NCBI GenBank assembly: GCA_002786025.1
Contig: NHNW01000089.1
Span: 1 to 64,000 of the forward strand
DNA: 64,000 bases
Direction: 5' to 3'
Source of the DNA: Zasmidium citrigriseum
Lineage: Eukaryota > Ascomycota > Dothideomycetes > Mycosphaerellales > Mycosphaerellaceae
Shown here one piece after another: positions 20,765 through 32,307 of the stretch. The notes under the pieces were generated by a model. It was not told the origin of the DNA, did no database searches, and saw only the letters and a list, made by a program, of their open reading frames with translations. Made by a program: the position numbers and the translations under genes. Positions within the stretch are counted from its first letter, which is position 1. The number at the start of each line of letters is the position of its first letter.

Positions 20765-21973
20765 TCACGCAATCTTTCGGCCGACGTTACCCACACCTCT
20801 GCCAACAATACTTACTACTGCCTCGCCCTCGTCATCACCGTCCTTCAATCCCCACCCACTCATCCCAAAGGCTCTGAGATCTCGAGCCAGCTGGACGACC
20901 TGCTCTGAGCCAAGAATCTCCTTCCCAATCGCCAACCGGCCCACATCCTCGCTACCCATGGCCATCAGTGTGAGCATGGTCGATGCTGCCACATTCGAAA
21001 CGCAGCCTCCCTGTGCAATGCTCTCCAGCAGCTGGAATGCACACCTCTTGCCCAGATCTTCAGGAACCTCCCCACCACTGGGTGCACTGGCAATGTCTGC
21101 GGAGTATAGCGCACCAGTATTTGACTCTGCCACCAAGCTCAACCCGAAACCCAGCCCAATCTTCTTCCTTGCATTCGCGTTGTTCTTTTCCGGTGCAGGT
21201 ATGAGGGGTGCGGAACTGACGTCCGAGTAGATGTATGTATCCAGAGCGAACTCATTCAGCACTCCACGCGCTGCCTCAATCATCCGTGCATTGTTCCCAC
21301 CTGCCACTCCGACTGCATATGCCACACCTCTTACTCTCTTGATCCGTCCTCCATTCAATATGTGTATCGTCTTTGGCAACCTGACCTGATGCCCAAACAC
21401 CAGCTGCACCTCCCCTCCGCCCCCCTTTCCTCCCGGCCCAGCATTCGACCGCTTTAGTATCCTCAATTCCAGGTTATTCTCTATGCCAAAGCTCTTGTAC
21501 AAAGGAAGGATGGCAGTTCGGACCGTATCCGCGGAGACATCGCCGGTGGGAGTAGCCGAAGTAATGACGCCAGGGCCTGTGAACAAAACGTTGACCTGGG
21601 CCTTGGAGAAGGGTGCCAGCAAGCAGAGCGGGATTATGAAATAGCTGGCGCCTCTTGTGCATTCTGCAGGCAACTCATGCCGCACAACCCCTCCTGCCGA
21701 GCCATAGCCCGCTGCGCTGCCGGTGATCAACCCGGGCTTATATAGAACCGTCGTGCCAGTGTATGAGAATTCGATGACGGAGCCATTCGTGATGGAGTCG
21801 AGTAATCGAAGGAAGGAGACCTCGTGCGGTGCGAGGCCTGGAGCGGTGTGTGAAGAGGCCCTGATTTGCGAGATGCGTATGGCGCGGCCAGTCAGAGTGG
21901 CCAGCACAAGGCGCTGGATTAGGTGCTTGGATCCCGTGAACTTCAACGGAGCCGGGCCTGGCGCCGTCGTCAT
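20765..21973 (-). CDS. RCL1: RNA 3'-terminal phosphate cyclase-like protein Rcl1
   Basis: 402 residues, no intron. I start at Met 21973 (MTTAPGPAPLKFTGSKHLIQRLVLATLTGRAIRI), which matches the family start; the longer open frame upstream to 22267 has no ATG at its head and is low-complexity. RCL family signatures follow: PGLAPHEVSFLRLLDSITNGS, HELPAECTRGASYFIIPL, FTGPGVIT, and a C-terminal SNVAASTMLTLMAMGSEDVG. Rcl1 acts with Bms1 in the nucleolar small-subunit processome for early pre-rRNA cleavage and lacks cyclase activity. The extra Gly-rich insert (GPGGKGGGGEV) is in the region where fungal proteins vary. Confidence 0.9.
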   Translation of the reverse strand: MTTAPGPAPLKFTGSKHLIQRLVLATLTGRAIRISQIRASSHTAPGLAPHEVSFLRLLDSITNGSVIEFSYTGTTVLYKPGLITGSAAGYGSAGGVVRHELPAECTRGASYFIIPLCLLAPFSKAQVNVLFTGPGVITSATPTGDVSADTVRTAILPLYKSFGIENNLELRILKRSNAGPGGKGGGGEVQLVFGHQVRLPKTIHILNGGRIKRVRGVAYAVGVAGGNNARMIEAARGVLNEFALDTYIYSDVSSAPLIPAPEKNNANARKKIGLGFGLSLVAESNTGALYSADIASAPSGGEVPEDLGKRCAFQLLESIAQGGCVSNVAASTMLTLMAMGSEDVGRLAIGKEILGSEQVVQLARDLRAFGMSGWGLKDGDDEGEAVVSIVGRGVGNVGRKIA

Positions 21974-22672
21974 TTTGATTGAGGGATTGATTGATGGATG
22001 GCGGACAGGCGGTGGCTGCTGCTGCTGCGCGGTGTCTTGCAGTGCGCAAAGGCTATCGTGCAGACGGGATCGTGGGCATGCCGGCGGTGCTGCTGGAGCT
22101 GGAGGTTGCCGGTCGTCGGTGAGTGTGGGCGATGAAGTGGCTGGAGAGAAGTCCAGGCTTGGGTGCACGACGAAAGTTCCGTCAAAATTCCTCTGCTCCT
22201 CCGCCGCCACCCACGCCGTCTTCTCCACGTCCCACTCCGCCGGGTCAGGGACAACCGTCCCTCGCACATGGCTGTTGCTGCTGCAGGAAAATCATTACAT
22301 CACCCTTGGTTGCTGCTACTACTTCACCTCCTGCTTGCCTTGTATGACGGGAACTTGAGAATATCGGATTCAGACATCTGCCATTACTGTCTCTGTCTGA
22401 TGAAGCATGGCGGGCAAAACCCCTGCCCAGCTACCGTCTGCCGCAAGTATCGGGTATCTTTGGGAGAGCACCTGGTACAATTCGAGCCATAACAGCACAC
22501 TGAACCGCAGTCGACCCGCAGTCGTCATGGAGAAAGAAAGGAAAAGAAGAAACATGCTTGCCCAGCCTGGGCCCAAGATCCATGCTGCAATCTGAATCTC
22601 CCGTCGAATGAGAGTGTCCTTGTCTCAACTTTTCAAGCCGGTGTCGTGAGGTCGAGTGGTCGTGACACTGGT
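21974..22672. other. Intergenic between RCL1 and the RRM gene
   Basis: 700 bp on the 5' side of RCL1 and 3' side of the RRM gene. An open in-frame extension of RCL1 without ATG reaches 22267. Nothing else recognised. Confidence 0.45.
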
Positions 22673-23502
22673 CTACTGCCAACCTCCGCCGCCTTGCTGC
22701 TGGCCGCCGTAGCCACCGCCGTTCTGTTGCTGGTAGCCACCTGAAGACCCATCAGCGAAGCCAAACTGGTGTTCATTACGGACTGGACATACCTTGACCG
22801 TAGCCTGGCTGGCCTCCATAGCCGCCTGGAGGACCTTGACGCCAGTTTCCGCCGCCTGCTCCTCCTCCGTAGCCTAGACTGGATCAGAACGAGTCGAGAT
22901 GTGAAGAACAGCACAGCATACCGTAGCCCTGGCCTCCGCCGTAGCCACCTTGGCCCCCGCCATAGCCGCCGCGACCATAGCCGCCTCCATAGCCACCTGG
23001 TCGAACATTAGCGACGTTGAGGATACCGGCACATCATGACCTACCACGGCCTCCACCAAAGCCTCCGCCGCCTCCACCGCTGCCGCGCTCAGATGCCTTA
23101 TCTACGCGGATGGTGCGTCCGTCGAATCTGGTGCTCCCGTTAGCCAAGCGAAAACGTTGAGGCTGCGACGGACGACGCACTCGACATTGTTCATGGCGGC
23201 AATCGCAGACTCGGCAGCAGACTCCTCGGAGAATCGCACGAAGCCGAAGCCACGACTACGACCGGTATCGCGATCCTTGACGACGATCTGGGGGATGAAA
23301 TTAGCGTGGGCATGCGACAAGGACGAGATGGACGGACCGCTTCGTCGACGGCGCCAAACTCCTCAAACTTGCTGCGCAGCGTCTGGTCGTCGGTGTGCCA
23401 TGCCAGGCCGCTGTTGCTTGGTGTCAGTGAAAGCGCGCGCGAGCCAGCCAGGCGGCTCTGGGGTCTGGACGTCATGACCTACCCGATGAATAGCTTCGCC
23501 AT
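22673..23502 (-). CDS. Glycine-rich RRM RNA-binding protein
   Basis: Seven or so short exons. Exon 1 is only 20 nt (MAKLFIG, Met 23502). Splicing restores a single RRM: RNP2 LFIGGLAW, the middle [23 protein letters not shown]1 [10 protein letters not shown], and [20 protein letters not shown]. The tail is RGG/GYGG-rich and ends [11 protein letters not shown] with stop 22673-22675. At least three introns fall at glycine codons inside the repeat tail. The type is that of cold-inducible or hnRNP-like glycine-rich proteins, acting on RNA in nucleus and cytoplasm. The unspliced frames encode nonsense tails. Confidence 0.85.
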
Positions 23503-25882
23503 CGCAGATCCTCACAGTCACAGTCACAGTCGGTAAGGACCGAATCGCGCTTGTCTCACGGCGAATGATGGGTGTGTTGACGTTGTCACTCGCAGGTGGC
23601 AGGCGCAGCGCGGGACAGAGAGGTGTTTGTCGATGACTCGTACAGGGTGCGATGGATGTTTCGAAAAAGAGTAAGACGAAGGTGAAGCTTGGAAAGCTGG
23701 TCACATGCCCGCAGGCGCCAGCAGCCAGAAACCAGGGTCGCACGTGGCGATTTCGAGCTATGTGAACTCAAGGGCCGCGAGAGGGAGCAGAGGGCAGACA
23801 AGACTCACGCGCAGACCGAACAAGTGGCGAGCCGCGAGAAGATGGGCAGAGACAAGCAGCAGGCGAGACTGAAGAAGGATGACAGCGGCGCGGAGAAGTC
23901 CAAGTACCGGGACCAGGTCGCAGGCCGTGTCGCACAGCGCAGCAGACAGCAGCAGCAGGAAAGCGCACGATACCTGAGATAGAGGGGCGGCGACGTGCTG
24001 CCCCTCAATGGCTGCGTGTGGTAAGCTCCCGCTGCGCTGCCCTACACGGCCCTCACCAACCGGGCGCCTGTCCGCAGCCGACAGACTCCATCAACGACCC
24101 ATCTCGTCGCGGCGAGCGTGGACTGCGCTGCTGGGAGGCCGCTGGGCTGCAGCGCGGTGGTGGCAGCGGGTGGGATCTGCAGTCGCCTTCGTCAACCTTG
24201 CACTTGCGCAGAAATGCTGATCGTGGGGTCCGCTGTGAGTGGCCGGCGGGGCTCTGCACTACGGGCGCAGGATCCAATTGCAGACCGCGAGCGAGCTCCT
24301 TTTGCTCGTCAGTCGCCCGTCGCTGCACTGCGATGCGGCTCATCACTGGCTAGACGACGTAGCGTGCGAGCTCATTGGGCTCGTCGCCGGTAGCTAACAA
24401 GCAACATGCTGCTTTGGTGGGCGGTGGCGCCGCTCGCTGCAGCAGCTGGCCTGCACACCTTGATTTCGCGGTCCTCAGCCGCTGCGAGACGTCTCTGGTA
24501 GACTGGTACCAGCTCCGGCACGTCATGCCCGTCTACCGCATCGAGCTGTGCCGGACGGTGCATCTGGAGCGATCGCCGGGCGTGATGAAGGGCGTATGAT
24601 GTGGTGCAATGGACTTTTCGGGGAGACAGAACGGCCTGCAAGCAGAGCAACAGCAGCGGCAGCAGCACGGTGGCACGGCTACTGCAGAACACCGCAGTCG
24701 CAGATTAAGTTATGCCTGGTGCAACGCCATCGCTCGTCAAACAGCTGGCTTGAGCGCTGCCGTTGGGCTGGGCTGTCAACTTGGAGCGTTTCGTCTGGCT
24801 CGGCAGCCTCGGAGCACCCTGCAACAGCCTGCAACAGCAGCTCTGGCACTGGGGCCAGCGGCAAAGGCGCATCGCATCCGCCCAGCAGGGCAGAGCATGA
24901 TTCGCATTGGCATTCCATCCGACCAGCAGGCCACCGCCAGCTGCGCCTAGACGAAACTCTGTGTGCGCTGCTGCACTTCACCTCTCGAAACGACGCCCGC
25001 CCCTCCCAAATCACGCCATGCGGCGCAGCGCTGCGCCCGGATCCAACCTGATAAAGTATGCGCACCTGTACTTGTTCGCCGTACCCGTCTGGCACTTCAC
25101 GCCTCCCTTCCGGATCGTCTGTCGACATCCTGGTACCCGCCAGACGGAGCGTCGTGTTGGGCACCGCGAGGCAGCTAAGCACTCCCCGGCAGACGCGTAC
25201 CGGCCGGCGAGGGGCCATCCATGGACGCATATATTAGCTGGGAGGCAAGCAAACCGCAGCTGCAGGTGCACGCAGACACATTGCAGACATCTGCTCTGTA
25301 CCACCACGGACGACCAACCGCCCACCCTCTGCCCGAAAATCTGCACCGACAGGTCGTTAATGCAGGCCCGGCGTATATTGGCAATGCGCTTGACAGTCTG
25401 AGCCGTGCAGGGCATTGTTGAATGTAATATCGGGGCATTCGATCAAAGTACCGTCTCTTGTTCCGTAGACGGCAAGTCACCATTTCATCAATTGATTGTT
25501 CAAGTTGTTGCTGCGACGCTCGAGTTCCAGAGGTGCACACTCGCTACGCTAGGCTCGGCTCGAGCGCGGGCATGTCCCTTCCTATCGCGAGACGCTTTCG
25601 AACATGTCACTTTGTTGGTAACGCGCCGAGTCCAGACGCACAGAGACTGCACAGTCATGTTTGCTGACCGTCGAGCCTGGCCGGTACTGTGTCACGGACG
25701 AGTCTGGCTCTGAATGTCGGTGAGCCTGGTCTGCCTTGGGCAGCAGCGACACCACAGCAGCAGTTCCAGTCGAAGCAGTCGCAGCGACATCGCAGGCCCA
25801 ATCGCTCCTGCTGGCCCCCGATCTTCGATCCGCTGCCACGAACCCCTGGACGGCACCGCCAGCAGCGACATGCCCCTTGCCG
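23503..25882. other. 2.4-kb gene-free stretch between divergent genes
   Basis: The longest gap in the core. GC-rich, with many CAGCAG/GCTGC trinucleotide runs (for example around 24650-24850). Open frames occur on both strands but they overlap and show no domain. It may carry long 5' leaders, an upstream intron of either divergent gene or a noncoding transcript. Nothing decisive is visible. Confidence 0.4.
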
Positions 25883-28235
25883 ATGGACATCCACCGCTGG
25901 CTTCAGAACACCGCCGATAGGCAGCCGCCGGACGAGGAAGACCACCCAGGGTTCCCGGCCTTCCTCAAGCCACAGCGACCACCAGACCCGAAGCGACGAG
26001 AACACCGCGAGCAGCATCGCAAGAGGAAGCGGGCGTCCAGCGAGCCATCGTCCTCTGAGCGACACCACCATCGTCGAAAGCGACATCAGGCTGCCACGTC
26101 TTCCTCCTCCAGCTCCGACCATGCCCGACGCCTGCGACCAGCCGCTGCAAGTTCGCGCAGCTCGTCCCACGCATCTCAAGTTCAACACGCGAGAGACGCA
26201 ACGGGCGGTGAGGTGCATGGCGAGGTCTTCGAGAGGCGCGCACGACACAAGACGAGGCCAGATCGGTACGAGGCAAAGCCGAAGAAGCGCAGCAAGGGAA
26301 GGCAGGCGCAAGACGATCAGAAGTCGAAATCGAGGCGCCTGAAGTCCAACCAGAGCGCAGATGTCGCCAGAGCTAAGGGAAAGATCTCAAGCTTCCAGCT
26401 GAAGAACGGTCGCAAGGACAAGCGCTTGACGGTGAGATGGATGATGATCCGATGTGAAGCCTGCCGTTGACTGTTGCGCAGCTTCGACCCGATGTCAGCG
26501 CTGGCATCTTCAAACATGGCCGCTCATCGGCGCCAGTTGCTACCAACGGCCCAGGGCGTGAGTGGAAATGTAGACAAGACACTTTGACATCCACTGACTA
26601 TGCGCAGTACCTGATCTGGTGTTCAACGAGATGAGGTTCTTGCAACGACCGACGGAGCACCAGGATGAGACACACGTTGATGAAGCGGGTAAGAATCGGC
26701 CGAAGAAATCGAAACAGCAGATGAGGGAAGAAGAGATATCGGCCTACTTCGCGAAAAAGCCCACCACCGAGGAGACCTTTGAAACAAGGGATGATATCGG
26801 TCCCCTCGCTAAGTGCCCGGACAATATCACGAATCGAAATCGACAGAACCAGCACCCACCATCCCATGAAGACGGCGGACGGTGTGTCACATCCCCTATC
26901 GAGCTGCCGGAGAAACCCTTCCTTGGCTTCGGAAGTAAAGGACCCAATTATGACAGCAGCAATGTGTATCATCCTGAGAGCAACACGCGAAACCCCACGA
27001 GCTACTTGACCTGGTCTGAGTCGGCGGTCGGTGGAGCAAATCCACCACCCCAAAGAATGCAGCTGTCACATAGCGGCCAACATGGTGATCACGAGATGCC
27101 GTGGAGTGGACCAGCCAGCAACGTGTCCAGACATCAACCTCCTGCTGCAAAGCAACATGATCGTCTCATGACGAAGCCATCGAAGCCAGCAGAGCGAAAG
27201 ACAGTCGAATCACATGGCGTCTGGGTTGAAAGCAGGAGGGAGAAAGGGCCTTCACGTGTTAAGGTGTACCAACCTCCAAACGAAGCCAGGCCTTCCACGA
27301 AACGCAAAGCTCGGTTTGCCGGAACTCATGAATCTTCCGACTCATTGCCGAGGGCATACCCAATGTCCATCAACAACGACCGTCCCGATTATCAAATTCA
27401 TCATGACATGCGAGACCATCGAACCTCAGACGTGCTGAAACTCGTAGGTGACGGGCAAATCGCCGAGCCTTCATCCTTCCAACAGATGCTGCAGCATCCA
27501 TTCCACGATCGAGAGAACACACACCAACCCTCCACACCTCCAAGCGACGTCCTTCGACGAGCATTCCACGCTGTCACCAATCAGACGAAGGACAGGTCTT
27601 GCAAGAACACACGATCAAAGAGCTTCCAAGAACAGCGACGAACCGAGGTCGATGGTAGGCACGTCGACATACTTGACACAGGCTATAGACCGCCATCACA
27701 TGCCCGCAGGAGCAACTCTGGGCATTGGAGCAATACTCATCCTCAGGTGCTCCCTCAACGAGGATTCAGTCGGTCAACGGAAGCCTCTTCTCTTCCTCAA
27801 AACCGTCAGCCACTTGGGCGAGTGCCTGCTTCGAGGACCAATATCGCCGAGACATGGAGACCATCCCCAACGAGAGGATATCTACAACCAAAGCGTGCAA
27901 TGGAAGACGAGGAGATGTTGGACAACGTTCCCAGCGCAGCCGCTCTGAACCCACATCACTACGGACACACGAACAATAGAGAAGTGGAGGATCTTGTATA
28001 TCGACTCAATGCCGAGCAGGAGCAACCATATGTGGAAGAGACTATCACGCCATCGGTTCCATTGGGGTACGAAGGCGTTGATGAAGCACTCGATTACGAC
28101 GCCCCGGTCACACATGCATCGACCGACTGGCCTTCGATTCGCACACATTCAGCGGAAGAAGATGGGAATGGTGTGCAAATGGGAACAATTGACGACGACA
28201 TGAATGGGTTTTGGAGACCAAATATCCTCTATTAA
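25883..28235 (+). CDS. Conserved fungal protein of unknown function
   Basis: Three exons (25883-26431, 26482-26557, 26608-28235) give 750 residues. I start at MDIHRWLQNTADRQPP because what precedes is unrelated. The N-terminal third is basic (RHKTRPDRYEAKPKKRSKGR), a plausible nuclear signal. The splice junctions create KISSFQLKNGRKDKRLTLRP and GPGLPDLVFNEMRFLQRP, which read as one ordered block. The remainder is long, polar and disordered, ending in NGFWRPNILY. I do not recognise a named domain. The clean splicing and the compositional shift argue strongly for a real gene. A nuclear role is inference. Confidence 0.7.
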
Positions 28236-28850
28236 TGTGTTTGATGAAACGAGATACCCAATGAAACGAAATATTACTATCTTCACCAGTCTGAACCTCC
28301 TGATCTCCTATTACGAGCGTGGTTGTTTGTTCCGGGTTGTTCCTACACACTGGCAGATAGCCGAACGATATCCGGGCGATGATGGCATGGGCAGATGGAT
28401 GGACACGACCGCGCACCCTGCGCTCTTGCGGATCTCGTGTCTGAACTCTGCGGCGGCGAGCTTCCTCTGGCATTGCTCACCTCGGCCTGGTGGGCATCCC
28501 ATATCAGCCTCTTTTCCTCCGTGATCTACTGCTGGATGCTGCCGCTACGACGCTTGCACACCGCTCCCTCGCCCGCGAGCGTATTGAAGCGCGCGGCTGC
28601 TGCTCGTTGCTGGCCTCCGCCTCCGCGACGGCAGGCGCTCTCCCCAACGCCGGTCGTGACTGCTGCTACGCAGCGCTGCTGGCCCCGCGACGTCTGGATG
28701 GCGGCAGGTGCATCGGACCCTGGCCAGGGTGGCCCCACCAGAGACGTCAACAAAATTCAGAGGCAGGTGCAGTCTCGCTCTGGCCAGCTTTCTGCCCACC
28801 TCACCACCACAAACAACTCTTCCTCCAAGTCGTACAGCTCGTCCTCCACC
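28236..28850. other. Promoter and leader of pyrophosphatase gene
   Basis: Pyrimidine-rich (CT) blocks near 28520-28620 and 28810-28850 are typical of strongly expressed fungal genes. The frame upstream of the IPP1 ATG stays open in phase but I regard that as leader. Confidence 0.45.
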
Positions 28851-29924
28851 ATGGCTCAGACCAACCTGCCCACCCGTGGCGGCTACGATCCCAAGGCCGC
28901 CTCCGTCTTCACTCCCCGCAAGATCGGTGCACCACACACCCTCGAGCACCGCATCTACATCGAGAAGGATGGCGTCCCCGTCTCGCCGTTCCACGACATC
29001 CCCCTCTACGCCAACGAGCAGCAGACCGTCCTCAACATGATCGTCGAGATCCCTCGCTGGACCAATGCGAAGCAGGAGGTCAGTCTTACCACCCTGAGCT
29101 CACCGCCACCACACCATGCTCAGCTCCAGCGCCATTGAGCTACAATCGAGCCATTGACTGACACGCTTCCTTCACAGATCTCCAAGGATGAGGAGCTCAA
29201 CCCCATCAAGCAGGATACCAAGAAGGGCAAGCTGCGCTTCGTCCGCAACTGCTTCCCTCACAAGGGCTACCTCTGGAACTACGGTGCCTTCCCCCAGACC
29301 TGGGAAGACCCCAACGTAACCCACCCCGAGACCAAGCAGAAGGGCGACAACGACCCTCTCGATGTGTGCGAGATCGGCGAGCTCGTCGCCAAGCCTGGTG
29401 AGGTCAAGCAGGTCAAGGTCCTGGGTGTCATGGCTCTGCTCGATGAGGGCGAGACCGACTGGAAGATCATTGTCATCGATGTCAACGACCCACTCGCTCC
29501 CCGCCTGAACGATATCGAGGACGTTGAGCGCCACCTCCCTGGCCTTCTCCGTGCCACCAACGAGTGGTTCCGCATCTACAAGATCCCAGACGGCAAGCCT
29601 GAGAATCAATTCGCTTTCTCTGGCGAGTGCAAGAACCGCAAGTACGCTATGGATATCGTGCGTGAGTGTGCCGAAGCTTGGGAGAAGCTCATCACGGGCA
29701 AGACGCCAAAGGGTGACATCAACCTGTGAGTCAGACACATTAAGCGGAGCATGGGTTGGATGAAGACTGACATATATCCTACCAGCACCAACGTCTCCGT
29801 TCCTAACAGCAGCGACCGCGTTGACGCTGCCAAGCTCAACATCCCACCACACGAGGAGAAGGCCCCGGCACCAATCGACCCCAGCATTGACAAGTGGTTC
29901 TACATCTCTGGAGCTTCGGCGTAA
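28851..29924 (+). CDS. IPP1: Inorganic pyrophosphatase, family I
   Basis: Three exons (28851-29078, 29178-29725, 29786-29924) give 304 residues. Met 28851 stands in ACCATGG context. Family I landmarks: YEVEIPRW-like [37 protein letters not shown], the signature [12 protein letters not shown] with the metal-binding Asp residues, [17 protein letters not shown], and the C-terminus [11 protein letters not shown]. It hydrolyses PPi to two Pi with Mg2+, driving biosynthesis in the cytosol. Length is close to the about 287 residues of yeast Ipp1. Both introns have standard GTCAGT/GTGAGT donors. Confidence 0.95.
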
Positions 29925-30431
29925 GCAGTTGCTCCGTCGTGTACAGCCATGCTAACGTGCAAGAGCCGTGTAGATGGATCATGCCACACGAAATCATAGC
30001 TGCGATTGGTGGCAATGAGCTGGCTGAAGGCGGTCGTCACGACAGCGTTCGAAAAACCTGAATGCTGCAGTGCAGGCCAAGGTGAGGGTTTTATATGAAT
30101 GATATGAGCACGGTCAACACGGGCACAAAAGCATGAGGTTCCTAGGGAACAATTTGAACGCAGAGTAGATAGATGTCAATACAGCCCATTGTGACGTGCA
30201 GTCTTCATCCTTCTCATCTTCTCAGCTGACATGTCGTTGATGATGGTATTTGAATACAGAAGCTGTTGTACATGTTGAGATTTCGGGCTTTGCTGACGCC
30301 TCCTGGAATCTGATCCTGCGTCGCTTGAATCGGCTCTTTCTCGACTCAGCTTTTAGACACTTCTGCTCTGCTTGCTCTTATCCTCAATCGTTCATCTAGT
30401 TCCACGCTCCTCTGCTCGCATGGTAAACCGT
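29925..30431. other. Convergent 3' intergenic IPP1 / OST2
   Basis: Two 3' ends face each other across about 500 bp. No coding sequence seen; presumably both polyadenylation regions. Confidence 0.5.
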
Positions 30432-31022
30432 CTAGTTGATGAAGTTGACACAGAAGAAATGTAGAATCATGCTCCCAAAGACGAAATCCGCGAATGCCCT
30501 GTCAATTGTCACAAAATGTCAGCTGCCAGCCTCTCGCATTTTCTTGGAGACCCCGAAGTGTGGAATATCGGGTCTGAATGCATACCTCTCGTGACTGATC
30601 TTCTCAAACTCGCTCTTGTTCGCCGGGTTCGTTTGAATGCGGAGGGAGGCTGTAAGGACGAATTGGCCGACAGTGGCGCTGAACCCGGAAAGGAAGGCGT
30701 TGAAGGGCTGTTATAGATCCGCATCATCAGCATCTCTTCCGTACAAGACCCGGAGGATATGTCCACGTACGTAGTTCCCCGCAATGACACAATACACAAA
30801 CTGGATCAATCCCACCAACATAAGAAAGACCATAAAAGCATCGAGGAGTTTGACGCGTTGCGGGGTGTCGCGGAGGTATTTGGAGTAGATTTGTTCGAGG
30901 ATCTGGGAGAAGTCTTGAGGGGAGCGGATCGAGGGCTCGGATTTGGTTGATGGGGTTGTGGATTTTGCGGCGGCGGATTTTGCGGGCGAGGGCATCGCGG
31001 CGGACGTCTTTTTGGGCGGCAT
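30432..31022 (-). CDS. OST2: Oligosaccharyltransferase subunit Ost2 (DAD1)
   Basis: Three exons (31022-30771, 30707-30586, 30498-30432) give 146 residues. After a Pro/Ser/Lys-rich N-terminal extension of about 40 residues comes the DAD1 core: YLRDTPQRVKLLDAF, membrane segments MVFLMLVGLIQFVYCVIAG, YPFNAFLSGFSATVGQFVLT, LRIQTNPANKSEFEKISHER and AFADFVFGSMILHFFCVNFI. Both splice junctions restore conserved text (GNY|PFNAF, HER|AFAD). It is an ER membrane subunit of the complex that N-glycosylates nascent secretory proteins. The longer frame starting at 31088 begins with GTG and is not used. Confidence 0.93.
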
Positions 31023-32307
31023 TGTGTCGGTTGGTCGTGTTAAAGAGCGGTGGTGGTAGAAGGAGGCGGATGTGGTTGTCGAGTTCACATGCTGTTGTCC
31101 CCAGATGCCAAGCCTTTGGGCAAGCTGTCCTTCGAGCGTGGTCTGTGCGCGCTGCTGCCCTGACTAGTGCATTCACCTTTCACGAGCTCTATTTCAGCAT
31201 CACATGCAACCATCTTCGGCCGGAAATGCTGCGAGTGTGAGCCTTGAGACTCGTTCTACATGGCAGCTCCATCGCCAAAGTTCCAAACATTGGACATAAG
31301 TGCTCTGATCCACAGGCAGCTCCAGAGAGCAGAGAGCAAATCTCACTTCGACTCTTTTGCCTCTCCAGCAATGGACCGAACGAAACACAGACATCGACTG
31401 ACCTCAGATGACGAGAGGCTTTCGTCTACGATGTGGGCAGATGCACGAGCTGGGGTCACTCATCGCATTCCCAGCACCGCAATCGCATTTGCCATTGCGC
31501 AGCGAAGCTGCCTCTCACGACCCGGGATTGGCATTTCCGTTCAACGGGCCCTTCGATGGCGACCGTGAGCGCAATGCTTCTATCATGGGAGATGTTGGGG
31601 CGGCGCCTGGCAACCTCCACTAGTCATCGTAGCCATTCGCCAAGCAATATCATGGAATGCAAGGTGAATGAGACCGTTCGAAGACTGAAGCGTGCATCGA
31701 CATCGAGACGCAGGAATTCCGCTCACATTCTTTATTTAGAATAGGCTGTTGGGAGTCAGCGTTGGCCAACAAACCGCATAGAAGTCTTCGGCGGCGTACG
31801 ACCTCATGGCCAGCTTCTATCCCCAGCACAAGCAATGCTAACCTGCCTCACGCTCGTCACTACGCCGAGCCTAAGCAATTGCCGAACACAACGTGTCTTA
31901 CGGTTTATGCAAGATACTTACAAGTGTTGATCCCACCAGATCGCTCTCAGCAGGTCTCGACCACAACCCCGAGCCTTACGCGTCCAGCGAAGATCGGACA
32001 CCCCCAACGTAGCATCACCGCAGAACAACAGCACGCCTAAATCTCCTCGAATCCGGTTTGAAGGACAATCGCAAAGTTACGTAAAGACTCCTTCGTGTCA
32101 TCCACGTTCCAAAAGTGCCTCATAGTCAACCTCGTTTGGGGTTGAGGTATTTATTTGCTAGCGCCAAGCAAGCTTTGCCTCATGGCCGCTGCATGTCTAC
32201 CACATGGGACACCGATGCTTGACTGATATAGCCTTTCTTGGTACTCGATCTTTACATTGATCAGTATTTCAATTCGACATCCTTTTTGAATCCATTGTTC
32301 CTTGGGC
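31023..32307. other. 1.3-kb divergent promoter region OST2 / P-type ATPase
   Basis: Open frames at 31260-31744 overlap in several phases and show no domain. No repeat detected. It includes both promoters. Confidence 0.45.

Noticed and set aside
21974..22267. 98-residue N-terminal extension of Rcl1
   Set aside because: It begins at GTG, is low-complexity, and the family start is MTTAPG at 21973.
24600..24900. CAG-repeat coding region
   Set aside because: Trinucleotide runs are short and interrupted, and no frame through them has a domain or consistent splicing.
28395..28850. In-frame extension upstream of pyrophosphatase
   Set aside because: The text is not family-like, and the ATG at 28851 is in strong context and gives the normal length.
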